Source: an uncultured Erythrobacter sp. (GTDB lineage Bacteria; Pseudomonadota; Alphaproteobacteria; Sphingomonadales; Sphingomonadaceae). Taken from it: 64,000 nucleotides of DNA. Shown here piece by piece: positions 1 through 7,486 of the stretch. Location: assembly GCA_947499505.1 (NCBI GenBank), contig CANMOQ010000001.1:974037-1038036 (forward strand), in the 5' to 3' direction. Position 1 is the stretch's first letter. Every line of letters starts with the position of its first letter. Made by a program: the position numbers and the translations under genes. Under the pieces are notes generated by a model. That model was not told the origin of the DNA, ran no database searches, and saw nothing but the letters and a program-made list of their open reading frames with translations.

Positions 1-1046
1 TCGTAATCGAGCGCGGCAACATGCAGCAAAGTCAGCCCGCCTTCACCGCCGTCTTTGGGCAGAATTTTTGCGGCGTCAACCAGCGTGTGCAGCACATCGT
101 TCTTATAAGGCGTGGTGGGCGCAGTCCGGTCAGAAGCCTGGTAGCTTTTGTATTTTATCCGCTGATCAAGCGCGAGAGACAACGGGATTTCTCGCGCTCG
201 ATTGCGGCGATCCACATCCACACCCAGAGCAATCAACCGTTCCAGCATGGCGATATTTCCATCGCGGATATAGGCCGGAGCGGATGCAGCGGCATGGAGC
301 AATGTGTTGCCATCCTTGTTCGAAAAGCCAGGCGTCATCCCCTCACCAAGCAATCGTTCCAAGCCGGCCATATTTCCCAGTTGAGCGTACTGAAGCGCGC
401 GCTCGCGTTTCTCTGCCTTTGCCCGCTGTTTAGCCTGCGTCTTTGCCATGCTCTCTGCCGCCCGGGCCTTATTGATGCGCGCTGGTTGGCTGGTGGGACG
501 CGGTGTTGGGCGAGTCGTCCGCGCAGGCTGCGGCTCAGGAACATAAGCGCCATCATCGCGATCGTTCTGACGATCTCGCAAAGCTGCGCCCATATCCCGC
601 ACACATTGGCCAAATTGTTGCTCACACTGCCGGTAGGTCGGGCAAATCTGCGGCTCTACCTGGCACCGGGTCGACTCGTAATTGGCAAAGTGACTGCAGG
701 CCGCCTGCGCAGCGCGCCTTCGGTAGTCTCGGCCATATCCATTGTTAAGAGGGCTGCGGAAGGTCCGAACGCATTCTTCATATCTCTCTTTGTGCGGAGC
801 AAGGCATTGTATGCGCCAATTTTGCCGTTCACGCTCATTGCTATCGCAGCGCGAAACGTCCGCTCGGCAGAATGTCCGGTTGTTGTGGCATTGCACATCC
901 AGACCGCCGCCTTGCAGCATTGCGGTTAGCTGAGCCGCACCGCCAGTGCGGGCCTGCGTCTTCTGATAGGGTGCTGGGGTAATCGCCAGCAACAAGGCAG
1001 AGATGCCCGCGATCACTGTCGCCAAACCATAAAGCCAAAGTCGCAT
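1..1046 (-). CDS. Ankyrin-repeat protein, exported or membrane-anchored, 3' end outside window
   Basis: An uninterrupted reading frame runs from ATG at 1044-1046 to the window edge, so at least 348 residues are present and the C terminus is missing. The N terminus (MRLWLYGLATVIAGISALLL) is a signal peptide or signal anchor. Residues of about 55-165 contain many cysteines, followed by a Pro/Arg linker and an Ala/Lys/Glu-rich segment. From about residue 215 ankyrin-type repeats appear (ALQYAQLGNMAGLERLLGEG, then NTLLHAAASA, then GGLTLLHVAALDY). Ankyrin repeats bind proteins; the partner is unknown. The frame was read directly from the reverse complement and is closed by no stop inside the window. 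The family call is fairly firm, the role is not. Confidence 0.75.
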   Translation of the reverse strand, partial: MRLWLYGLATVIAGISALLLAITPAPYQKTQARTGGAAQLTAMLQGGGLDVQCHNNRTFCRADVSRCDSNERERQNWRIQCLAPHKERYEECVRTFRSPLNNGYGRDYRRRAAQAACSHFANYESTRCQVEPQICPTYRQCEQQFGQCVRDMGAALRDRQNDRDDGAYVPEPQPARTTRPTPRPTSQPARINKARAAESMAKTQAKQRAKAEKRERALQYAQLGNMAGLERLLGEGMTPGFSNKDGNTLLHAAASAPAYIRDGNIAMLERLIALGVDVDRRNRAREIPLSLALDQRIKYKSYQASDRTAPTTPYKNDVLHTLVDAAKILPKDGGEGGLTLLHVAALDY

Positions 1047-1216
1047 AGCACTTCCCCCAAGCCAGCGCCTGCGCGGGAATTACACCCTGAGCGGCGCTAC
1101 GCTCTAATAGCAGCTGTCGGCCTATGTTGGCCAATCCACTGCGTGTCTGTGCGACCTAATGCGCCGTGTCTGCTCCCCGTGCGTTGAATGGGAAGTGAAC
1201 CCAAAAGATGGTCCAG

Positions 1217-2593
1217 CTAAGCCGTATCGCGCGATCTGGGACGATACGCCGGGCCAAAGCCTAGCAAAGCCGCACCGACAAATGGCAGCGCCACAACCCA
1301 TATCCGGACGCCTGTGATCCCTTCTGGGCTGGCAATGCTGATCCCAGCGGTCGCGCCCAGCCCTACGCAGATCAAAACAACACCGGCCACCACTCGCGCG
1401 CGCGGCACCGTGCGGCCGCCTCTGATTGGACCAAAGCTGCGTTCATGCTTTGCGAACACCGCGATGAAGGGCAGCAGCGCAACGATGTAAATGCCGAGCC
1501 ACAAAGGCCGCGTCGCCCACCATTCACCTGTACCCGGAACGCTATCCAGCCCAATCCCGCCAAGCGCGATCCAAGTGAAAGTCATCACCAGCACAAAGGC
1601 GGTGAGGTGCCACAGAAAAGCGGTCATAATCATGCCGTTCATCAGCACCGTCGCCGTCCAGATCCCGATCTTGTCCAGCATCCGGCGCCCCCATGGCTCC
1701 AATCCAAGGACAAGCCCGACCTGCACCACGCCAAGCGCCAACAGTGCAAGGGTTGGCGGCAATGAGTTTGAAAAACCATCGGGCGCAGAGACCATCGCCA
1801 CCGGGTAAAAACCATAAACGGTGATCGAAATAAGCACGCCCAGTCCCGCCGCAAACCAGCCAAAGGCAAAGAGACGATTGTCAAACTTGGCATCGCGCCA
1901 CGCTAGCCCCAGCTGGTGAATTGCAAGGAACACCCAGAGGAAATTGGTGAAGCTGATGTAGGGCACACCATGCTCAAACCTTAGCCAATCAACCAGCGCG
2001 GTGATGGGGATGTATATCGCAAAGCTCGCCAAGCCCCAGCGCTTCCACGCTTTCACAGCCAGCGGCGTGCAGGCCGTCACCAACAGATAGACCGCCAGAA
2101 ACCAGACTGGGATCAGAGCAGCTTCGGTCGCCATGCGGATTTGCGCCCGGTCAAAACCGATCTGAGTTAAAGCCAGCGCGATCACGGCCCAAACAAGCAG
2201 GACCGGGAACGTAGGCGCGATCAAACGCTGAACTCGGCTCGCCAGCCAATCGCGGTATACGCCTTTCTGCCCTGGGCTCGCTTTGCGCAAAGTCCCCTCC
2301 CAGCTCACCGAATTGGAATATCCGCCCACCAGGAAGAACACCGGCATCACCTGGAACGCCCATGTTAGCCAATGCGTCCAAGGCGAGGTTTCAATCAGAT
2401 CGCCTCGCTGCAGCGCGCCAGCCTCGTCAACATACAGCCCAGCCATCAACCAGTGGCCGAACACCACAGCGAGAATTGAGATTGCCCGCAGAAAATCGAC
2501 CCATCGGTTCCGTTCTGGCGGGGCCATTTGCGCCAATTCGCGCGCTTGCCCCCACAGGCCTTTCTTCGCTTTTTGCGCGGTTTCGCCGTCCAT
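1217..2593 (-). CDS. Acyltransferase family 3 integral membrane protein
   Basis: A 458-residue protein with about ten hydrophobic segments. The motif RWVDFLRAISILAVVFGHW near residues 30-48, with the D-x-x-R-A and the conserved His, is the hallmark of acyltransferase-3 enzymes that acylate sugars, glycopeptides or lipids at the inner membrane. MPVFFLVGGYSN near residue 82 matches the second conserved motif of this family (FFVLSGF-like). The C terminus ends in a short basic tail. It stands alone between the ankyrin gene and the divergent argG. The substrate cannot be read from the sequence. The start is placed at ATG 2593; a second Met lies about 20 codons downstream, but the intervening residues look coding. 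Confidence 0.8.
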   Translation of the reverse strand: MDGETAQKAKKGLWGQARELAQMAPPERNRWVDFLRAISILAVVFGHWLMAGLYVDEAGALQRGDLIETSPWTHWLTWAFQVMPVFFLVGGYSNSVSWEGTLRKASPGQKGVYRDWLASRVQRLIAPTFPVLLVWAVIALALTQIGFDRAQIRMATEAALIPVWFLAVYLLVTACTPLAVKAWKRWGLASFAIYIPITALVDWLRFEHGVPYISFTNFLWVFLAIHQLGLAWRDAKFDNRLFAFGWFAAGLGVLISITVYGFYPVAMVSAPDGFSNSLPPTLALLALGVVQVGLVLGLEPWGRRMLDKIGIWTATVLMNGMIMTAFLWHLTAFVLVMTFTWIALGGIGLDSVPGTGEWWATRPLWLGIYIVALLPFIAVFAKHERSFGPIRGGRTVPRARVVAGVVLICVGLGATAGISIASPEGITGVRIWVVALPFVGAALLGFGPAYRPRSRDTA

Positions 2594-2775
2594 AATCGTG
2601 ATCCCTCCGACACGGTTGATGCACAGATATTGTGATCAATCAGCGCTTTCACAAGCTTTGACCTATCCGCGCAGCCTGCATCGCCGCTCACAAGCATTGC
2701 CCCGCACCCCCTCCCCTGTTAGCGGCCCATGCACAAAATGACGAAGGCGCGCAGCGCCGAGACGAGGGTGTGACA

Positions 2776-4008
2776 ATGTCCGATATCAAACGTGTGGTTC
2801 TCGCTTATTCAGGCGGTCTTGATACTTCTGTGATTGCCAAATGGCTGGAGGTTGAGCGCGGGCTGGAGGTGGTCACTTTCACCGCCGATCTCGGCCAAGG
2901 TGAAGAGATCGAACCGGCCCGCACAAAAGCCCGCGCGATGGGCATTCCGGACAAGCACATCTTCATCGAAGATCTGCGAGAGGAATTCGTACGCGATTTC
3001 ATCTTTCCAATGATGCGCGCCAATGCCCGCTATGAAGGCGACTATCTGCTTGGCACTTCGATCGCCCGCCCGCTGATCTCCAAGCGTTTGGTTGAGATCG
3101 CTGCGGAAACGGGTGCGGATGCGATCGCCCACGGCGCAACCGGCAAAGGCAACGACCAAGTGCGGTTTGAGCTTTCCGCATATGCGCTGAACCCGGACAT
3201 TCAGGTCATCGCCCCGTGGCGCGAATGGGACCTTACTAGCCGCACAGCGCTGATCGCTTGGGCGGAGGCGCATCAGATCGAAGTGCCAAAGGATAAACGC
3301 GGCGAGAGCCCCTTCTCTACCGATGCGAACCTGCTGCACACCTCATCTGAGGGCAAAGTGCTCGAGGACCCATGGGAAGAGACGCCCGACTACGTCTACT
3401 CACGCACGGTCAATCCAGAGGACGCCCCGGACGAGCCAGAATATATCACGATCGCGTTTGAAGCGGGTGACGGCGTTGCTCTCAATGGTGAGGCGATGAG
3501 CCCGGCCACACTCCTGACCGCGCTCAACAATATCGGGCGCAAGCATGGCATTGGCCGGCTTGATCTGGTTGAGAACCGTTTTGTCGGTATGAAGTCGCGC
3601 GGCATGTACGAGACGCCGGGGGGCGAGATCTACGCCCGCGCGCACCGCGGCATTGAGCAATTGACGCTGGACCGCGGCGCTGCCCACCTCAAGGACGAGC
3701 TGATGCCGCGCTATGCGGAGCTGATCTACAACGGCTTCTGGTTCGCCCCAGAACGAGAGATGCTCCAGGCGGCAATCGATCACAGCCAGATCGGCGTGAC
3801 CGGTGATGTCCGCCTCAAGCTCTACAAAGGCAATGCGCAGGTCGTGGGCCGCCGCGCTGATGTCGACTACAACCTCTACAGCGAAGACGTCGTCACCTTC
3901 GAGGACGATGCGGGCGCCTATGACCAGCAAGACGCGGAAGGCTTCATCAAACTGAACGCTTTGCGACTCAAACTGCTCGCTCAAAGAGGCCGGAAACGCG
4001 GTCATTGA
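2776..4008 (+). CDS. argG: Argininosuccinate synthase
   Basis: It joins citrulline and aspartate with ATP to give argininosuccinate, the penultimate step of arginine synthesis, in the cytoplasm. The N-terminal ATP pyrophosphatase P-loop reads [18 protein letters not shown]. Later conserved segments include [30 protein letters not shown] and [21 protein letters not shown]. The length of 410 residues is normal for the family. The start was chosen at ATG 2776 because GAGGG at 2764-2768 sits seven bases upstream; an in-frame GTG at 2770 is the alternative. It is a single gene with no other arg gene nearby. Confidence 0.97.
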   Translation: MSDIKRVVLAYSGGLDTSVIAKWLEVERGLEVVTFTADLGQGEEIEPARTKARAMGIPDKHIFIEDLREEFVRDFIFPMMRANARYEGDYLLGTSIARPLISKRLVEIAAETGADAIAHGATGKGNDQVRFELSAYALNPDIQVIAPWREWDLTSRTALIAWAEAHQIEVPKDKRGESPFSTDANLLHTSSEGKVLEDPWEETPDYVYSRTVNPEDAPDEPEYITIAFEAGDGVALNGEAMSPATLLTALNNIGRKHGIGRLDLVENRFVGMKSRGMYETPGGEIYARAHRGIEQLTLDRGAAHLKDELMPRYAELIYNGFWFAPEREMLQAAIDHSQIGVTGDVRLKLYKGNAQVVGRRADVDYNLYSEDVVTFEDDAGAYDQQDAEGFIKLNALRLKLLAQRGRKRGH

Positions 4009-4062
4009 TCGCTAAAAGGGGCGCATTTTTCAGCGCTCATTTGGCGTTTGCGACGAGCCGCT

Positions 4063-4160
4063 GACTTATCCACCCTCCTCCACAAGTGATCTGGGCAAAA
4101 GTGGATAAGTCGGGGTTGTACCACTTGCGCGACTCGGTTTTTGGGCGCAGCTTATCAACA
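4063..4160. promoter_or_regulatory. Cluster of DnaA-box-like sequences in a gene-free stretch
   Basis: Downstream of argG there is an 11-base inverted repeat, GACTTATCCAC at 4063-4073 and GTGGATAAGTC at 4101-4111. It contains two head-to-head near matches to the DnaA box TTATCCACA. A third near match, TTATCAACA, lies at 4152-4160. The surrounding bases (4009-4448) have no convincing ORF and include a short A/T-rich run near 4205-4225. This could be a DnaA-binding or regulatory site, or simply a hairpin after argG. Binding is inference only. Confidence 0.3.
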
Positions 4161-4448
4161 TCGAAAGGGCAGAAAAGGGATTGAGAAGAGAGCCGCAAGG
4201 CACTGTTTTTAAGAACTTTTTGTAACGATCGACGCGGTGGTGATTGTCCACGCGAACTTTGAGAGACAGTGCGGCAAAGGCTTCGGCTAAAACCAGACTG
4301 GATCGTTTGAGGAGATCGCGAAGCAGACCCATCGGATGGCCACCAATTTGGTCAGCGATTGAGGGCGAAAAGGGTTAGACCCGGATCGACTGTTTGAGAT
4401 CGAAGGCAATACAGATTGATGGTCTCAGCTCCACCCGAGGAGCAGAAG

Positions 4449-4650
4449 ATGCAAACAGGAACTTCGGTTCAGGGATGCAGATACTGCTTGCAAGTGAAGC
4501 TGGATGCCGGTGCGAGCACTGGTGAAAAGCCCGCCGTACATCGTACGGAGGCAAGAAACCGGATGCCAAGTGCATCTTGCGAGGTTCGCCAAGCAAGTTG
4601 ACCACGCGGCGGTAAGAGTGGGGTCGGCAGCAATGCCGGCCCCATTTGCT
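4449..4650 (+). ncRNA. Candidate structured small RNA, or a 50-residue ORF, ending in a strong terminator
   Basis: Four hairpins lie in series: GCAG/CTGC at 4477-4487, CCGGTG/CACTGG with loop CGAG at 4507-4522, CCGTAC/GTACGG with loop ATC at 4534-4548, and a GC-rich terminator at 4620-4643. Such regular stacking is typical of a non-coding RNA. A competing reading is a 50-residue ORF from ATG 4449 to TGA 4601 (begins MQTGTSVQGCRYCLQVKLDA), preceded by GAGGAG at a good distance. It matches no family known to me and its composition is not clearly coding. The 5' end of the RNA is not defined. Confidence 0.4.
4620..4650 (+). terminator. Intrinsic terminator, 10-bp stem with GCAA loop
   Basis: GGGGTCGGCA pairs with TGCCGGCCCC around a GCAA tetraloop, followed by ATTTGCTTT. 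It has no protein gene immediately upstream except the doubtful 50-residue ORF, so it most likely ends the candidate small RNA. Confidence 0.6.
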
Positions 4651-4772
4651 TTGCGCGCCTGGTTTTCGCCGAGCGGCGGCCAATTGCCGCCTCCCATCAC
4701 GTCAGAACGGGCATCAAACCGGGCGATCAGAGCCGCGCCCAATTGTGCTCTCCCCCCGTTTTCGCCTAAACC

Positions 4773-5372
4773 ATGCCCACTATGAGAGGGGTATCAAAGC
4801 GAGTTTGCGCGAGCGGCGTTGGCGTGGCCACGGCCATGCTCCTGTTCGCATCCGCCCCCTCCAGCACCTTCGCTCAGCAAGACGGCGCGCGCCTGCAAGC
4901 CCCGCAAACCCAGCAGCAGCAGGCCCAAGCAGCGCCCCTATCCGCCGCCTCCTTCGACGCGCAGTTCACCCCCTACAACACCGCGCCCAGCCCCATCACC
5001 GTCCCTCCCGGCGCGGTCGACCTCAACAGCTTTGAGCCGCCGGCCGAGCCCGCACCGCCAGAACCGCAGAGCATCCGCAATCTTGGCAGTGGCATCGCAT
5101 CCTATTACGGGCGCCGCTTCAACGGCCGCAAAACCGCCAATGGCGAACGCTTCAACATGCGTGAGCTAACCGCCGCCCATAAGACCCTGCCCTTTGGCAG
5201 CCTCGTGCGCGTCACCAACCCGCGCAATGGCCGCGCCGTCACCGTACGCATCAACGATCGCGGACCGTTCGTGAAAGGCCGCGTCATCGACCTATCCAGA
5301 GCCGCCGCGAGGGAGATCGGCATGATCAGCCGGGGCCATGCCCGCGTTGAGCTGGAGCTGGTCGCCCCCTAA
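4773..5372 (+). CDS. rlpA: RlpA-family double-psi beta-barrel protein
   Basis: A 199-residue exported protein. The N terminus (to about residue 35, ending in [10 protein letters not shown]) is a signal peptide, followed by a Gln/Pro/Ala-rich linker. Residues of about 107-199 form the RlpA double-psi beta-barrel: [19 protein letters not shown], then [11 protein letters not shown], then [20 protein letters not shown]. RlpA proteins act at the septum and on peptidoglycan; some cleave denuded glycan strands. No SPOR domain is present, so it is a short form. No good ribosome-binding site precedes ATG 4773, and ATG 4782 is possible. Its stop overlaps the next gene by one base. Confidence 0.85.
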   Translation: MPTMRGVSKRVCASGVGVATAMLLFASAPSSTFAQQDGARLQAPQTQQQQAQAAPLSAASFDAQFTPYNTAPSPITVPPGAVDLNSFEPPAEPAPPEPQSIRNLGSGIASYYGRRFNGRKTANGERFNMRELTAAHKTLPFGSLVRVTNPRNGRAVTVRINDRGPFVKGRVIDLSRAAAREIGMISRGHARVELELVAP

Positions 5373-5707
5373 TGGACGGCATTCTGATCTTCGCCGCTGG
5401 CATCGTCACCGGCTTCGTCCTCGCTGTCATTTTGCTGAGGCGCACAGGCGGCGACATGATCGAGCAGCAGCGCCGCGACACCGCCAGCTTTGAGCGCCCC
5501 ACCCCCACGCCTCCGCGCGCGCCAGAGCCGCTCTCGTCCCCGCGCATCAGCCCGGAAGGCGGCACCATCGACCTCAGCGATGATCCAGAGATCCGCGCGG
5601 CCTTCATGAACGGGCGCAAGATCGAGGCGATCAAGCTCGTTCGCGAGCGCACCGGCCTGGGCCTCAGGGAAGCCAAGGACATCGTCGAGAGCCAGTGGCC
5701 GCATTAG
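5372..5707 (+). CDS. Membrane-anchored protein with L7/L12 C-terminal-like domain
   Basis: A 111-residue protein that starts inside the TAATG junction with the upstream rlpA gene, so the two are likely co-translated. Residues 3-22 (GILIFAAGIVTGFVLAVILL) form one membrane segment. A Pro-rich linker follows. The last 45 residues (EIRAAFMNGRKIEAIKLVRE, then GLGLREAKDIVES) resemble the C-terminal domain of ribosomal protein L7/L12, where K/R-x-x-x-GL-x-EAK is typical. Such small L7/L12-like proteins outside the ribosome have no settled function. Role here unknown. Confidence 0.75.
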   Translation: MDGILIFAAGIVTGFVLAVILLRRTGGDMIEQQRRDTASFERPTPTPPRAPEPLSSPRISPEGGTIDLSDDPEIRAAFMNGRKIEAIKLVRERTGLGLREAKDIVESQWPH

Positions 5708-5812
5708 AGCGCCCGCCTCGCCCCGCGCCCCCGCTCCCCGCGCCTCCACTCACCGCGCGCGCGCCTCGCTTGGAACACATGGAACACAGTCCAGGGGCCA
5801 AAATCACGGCCC

Positions 5813-6652
5813 TCACTCATCGCCTGCGTAATCGGCGTCCTCGGCCATAGCCCCTTCGGCGATATGCGCGGGCAAGTCCTGCGTGCGCGCCACGGCCCAC
5901 CATTTCTCCAGCCCCGCCTCAAAGGCGCACAATTGCGCCGCGTCCGCCTCGCCCGGATCGTCGAATTGATGCACGGCGCGCGCAGTGATGGGCCGCTCCG
6001 CCTCCATCGCCATCAGGCGCTGTTCGAGCTCGGGGATCGGGGGATTTGAGGGAGATTGGGTATTTTGAGGTTTTTGTTTGTTTACGCCCTCAAGCGCCGG
6101 GCGCGGGCCATCCGGCCCGCTTGGCTTTCCTCGCATAAGCTCGGGCGGGCATTTTTGTCGTCCTACCGCTTCGCTACTTGAGGACAGGGCGCCCTTGCAC
6201 TCGCCTGCGGCACGCGATTGGTGCTGGTCGCAGCCGTATGTGCTTCGAGTTTGGCTTTGCGTCCTTAAGCGCGCCTCCTCGGCTTCTTTCTGATCAATGC
6301 GCTCTGCCAATCGGTCGAGCCGCGCGAGGTGCGCCAGCGGCAGGCGGCTGTCATAGCGGGTGCGGGTCGCCACCTCCTCGCCGTGATAGAATACCTTTTC
6401 GGTCACCCCGCTGATCGCGCGGTCGGCCAGGATCGACTCAACATGGGTGCGAGCGATAACCAGAGCGGCGTCCCATTCGTCCAGAAAGCGCGGCTCCGCC
6501 TGACGCGCCCGGTAAGCGGTCTGCGGGCTGAGCGAAGCCGCCCGGCACGCAAGCCGCACATTGCCGTAGAGACGCAGGTTTTCTAGAAAGGCGGCACGCC
6601 GCGCAGGTGTGAGCGCTGGCGGAACGGATGGAAGGGGAAGAAGCTGGGTCAT
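5813..6652 (-). CDS. Terminase small subunit-like DNA-binding protein with in-frame repeat insertion
   Basis: The start is ATG 6652 (MTQLLPLPSVPPALTPARRA); the open frame continues far upstream only because the repeat mosaic lacks stops. The product is 279 residues. Residues 20-60 (FLENLRLYGNVRLACRAASL, then TAYRARQ) look like the helix-turn-helix of phage terminase small subunits. Residues of about 146-189 are encoded by a copy of the palindromic repeat found again at 6.67-7.43 kb and include MRGKPSGPDGPRPALEG. Native-looking sequence resumes near residue 198. The gene therefore tolerates, or was broken open by, an in-frame insertion. A cellular role is not known. Confidence 0.6.
   Translation of the reverse strand: MTQLLPLPSVPPALTPARRAAFLENLRLYGNVRLACRAASLSPQTAYRARQAEPRFLDEWDAALVIARTHVESILADRAISGVTEKVFYHGEEVATRTRYDSRLPLAHLARLDRLAERIDQKEAEEARLRTQSQTRSTYGCDQHQSRAAGECKGALSSSSEAVGRQKCPPELMRGKPSGPDGPRPALEGVNKQKPQNTQSPSNPPIPELEQRLMAMEAERPITARAVHQFDDPGEADAAQLCAFEAGLEKWWAVARTQDLPAHIAEGAMAEDADYAGDE
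6086..6216 (+). repeat. Palindromic repeat copy A, inside the terminase-like gene
   Basis: It begins with GCCCTCAAGCGCCGGGC and has a hairpin GCGGGCC-ATCC-GGCCCGC at 6103-6120. TTGGCTTTCCTCGC, a GCTCGGGCGGGC segment and an extra module at 6151-6187 follow. The segment 6160-6185 recurs inverted at 7314-7339 with one mismatch in 26. The copy lies in frame in the minus-strand gene. Confidence 0.85.
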
Positions 6653-6674
6653 GTTTTGTGATTCCTTTTTTAGC

Positions 6675-6769
6675 GCCCTCAAGCGCCGGGCGCGGGCCAT
6701 CCGGCCCGCTTGGCTTTCCTCGCATTGGCTCGGGCGGGCGTGCGCCCTTGCACTCGCCTTCGGCTCGCG
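6675..6769 (+). repeat. Palindromic repeat copy B
   Basis: It matches copy A almost base for base from GCCCTCAAGC to GCTCGGGCGGGC and again over GCGCCCTTGCACTCGCC. It lacks the roughly 35-base module that copy A carries between those two parts. Hairpin GCGGGCC-ATCC-GGCCCGC is at 6692-6709. It lies just upstream of the start of the terminase-like gene. Confidence 0.85.
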
Positions 6770-6795
6770 TTTTGGAGCGAGGTAGAGAGGGTGCG

Positions 6796-6928
6796 CCGAG
6801 GTTCTTGGCGCGAGGTAGGTAGGGTAGTTCCAAGGTTCTTGGTCCGAGATCGCTGGGTAGTGCCGAGACGCTTGGCGCGAGGTAGATGGGGGGCACCAAG
6901 ACGCTGGGCGCGAGATCGATGGTTTGGA
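6796..6928 (+). repeat. Tandem array, period about 33 bases, palindromic core
   Basis: Units begin at 6796, 6830, 6863 and 6896. Each has a core of the type CCAAG-NNN-CTTGG (variants CCGAGGTTCTTGG, CCAAGGTTCTTGG, CCGAGACGCTTGG, CCAAGACGCTGGG), followed by a CGAG(A/G)T(A/C)G segment. Further single copies of the core occur at 7063 and 7245. Confidence 0.8.
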
Positions 6929-7051
6929 ATGGACCGGTCCGCGACCAGCGGACCGCAAGGGCGCACGCCCGCCCGGAGGGGTGGCCCCGCAGGGGTCGGG
7001 CCCCCGGAGGATAGCCAAGTGAGCGGATGCGAACGCCGGCGCCTGAGGCGC
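6896..7051 (+). repeat. Composite repeat unit I
   Basis: A CCAAG core at 6896 is followed by a 25-base segment (6936-6960, starting GGTCCGCGACCAGCGGACC) identical to 7103-7127. GC-rich hairpins follow, and then the box CGGAGGATAGCCAAG with a degenerate GGAT-loop hairpin and CGCCGGCGCCTGAGGCGC. Confidence 0.75.
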
Positions 7052-7062
7052 AACAAATAGCA

Positions 7063-7200
7063 CCAAGGTTCTTGGTGCGAAATCGATGGCTTGGAATAGC
7101 TCGGTCCGCGACCAGCGGACCGCAAGGCCGACCGGCCGCCGCGGCTTATGCCGCGAAAGCCAAGCGGGCCGGATGGCCCGCGCCCGGCGCTTGAGGGCGC
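7063..7200 (+). repeat. Composite repeat unit II
   Basis: The order of parts is the same as in unit I. The 25-base segment is at 7103-7127. A GCGGC-TTAT-GCCGC hairpin follows, and then GCGAAAGCCAA with hairpin GCGGGCC-GGAT-GGCCCGC at 7164-7181, ending in CGCCCGGCGCTTGAGGGCGC. Confidence 0.8.
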
Positions 7201-7244
7201 AAACAAATAAACAAGCGTCAGCGTGCGAGGTAGTTGGGTTAGCA

Positions 7245-7433
7245 CCAAGAACCTTGGCGCTAGGCAGCAAGCTTGGTCGCGGAGCACGGCGCGCAGCGCC
7301 GCAAGGCCCTGCGGTCCTCATGTAGCGAAGCGGTAGGACAACAAAAAAGCCCGCCCGCAGCGATGCGCCTGAAAGGCGCGTGAGCGAGGATAGCCAAGCA
7401 GCGCGGATGCGCTGCGCCCGGCGCTTGAGGGTC
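7245..7433 (+). repeat. Composite repeat unit III
   Basis: The order of parts is the same, with a diverged GGTCGCGG hairpin and the 26-base module at 7314-7339 shared inverted with copy A. The final box GCGAGGATAGCCAAG is followed by hairpin GCAGCGC-GGAT-GCGCTGC at 7398-7415. This stem differs from the other copies but remains perfectly paired. Confidence 0.8.
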
Positions 7434-7486
7434 TAAACAAAAACTCCTCACCTCTTGGTGCACGCCAACCGCATGGCACCAAGAAG

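Larger units (their letters stand above)
6653..7486. repeat. Mosaic of palindromic repeats between two minus-strand ORFs
   Basis: This 834-base stretch has no convincing gene. It holds copy B (6675-6769, same orientation as copy A), a 33-base-period array (6796-6928) and three composite units in the opposite orientation: 6896-7051, 7063-7200 and 7245-7433. Each composite unit runs in the order CCAAG palindrome, GGTCCGC-type hairpin ending in GCAAGG, then a box GCGAGGATAGCCAAG (or AAAGCCAAG) followed by a hairpin with loop GGAT, then CGCCGGGCGCTTGAGGG. Long frames here only reflect high GC and lack of stops. Confidence 0.8.

Noticed and set aside
271..300. Sequence shared with 21350-21370 (GGCCGGAG-GGATGCAG)
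   Set aside because: The match is short and lies in two unrelated coding frames; probably chance.
21..929. 302-codon plus-strand frame at the window start
   Set aside because: It is the antisense of the ankyrin-repeat gene, whose frame gives clear repeats.
4066..4332. 88-codon minus-strand frame after argG
   Set aside because: No ribosome-binding site, unlikely composition, and it overlaps the DnaA-like sites.
4009..4772. Chromosome replication origin
   Set aside because: Only three imperfect DnaA boxes, no strong A/T-rich unwinding region and no typical origin neighbours such as dnaA, hemE or parAB.
6679..7321. Several long frames in both directions in the repeat mosaic
   Set aside because: They come from stop-poor GC-rich repeats; the only residues repeated are those of the repeat itself.
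6796..7433. CRISPR array
   Set aside because: Repeats are degenerate, palindromic and lack unique spacers of constant length; no cas genes.
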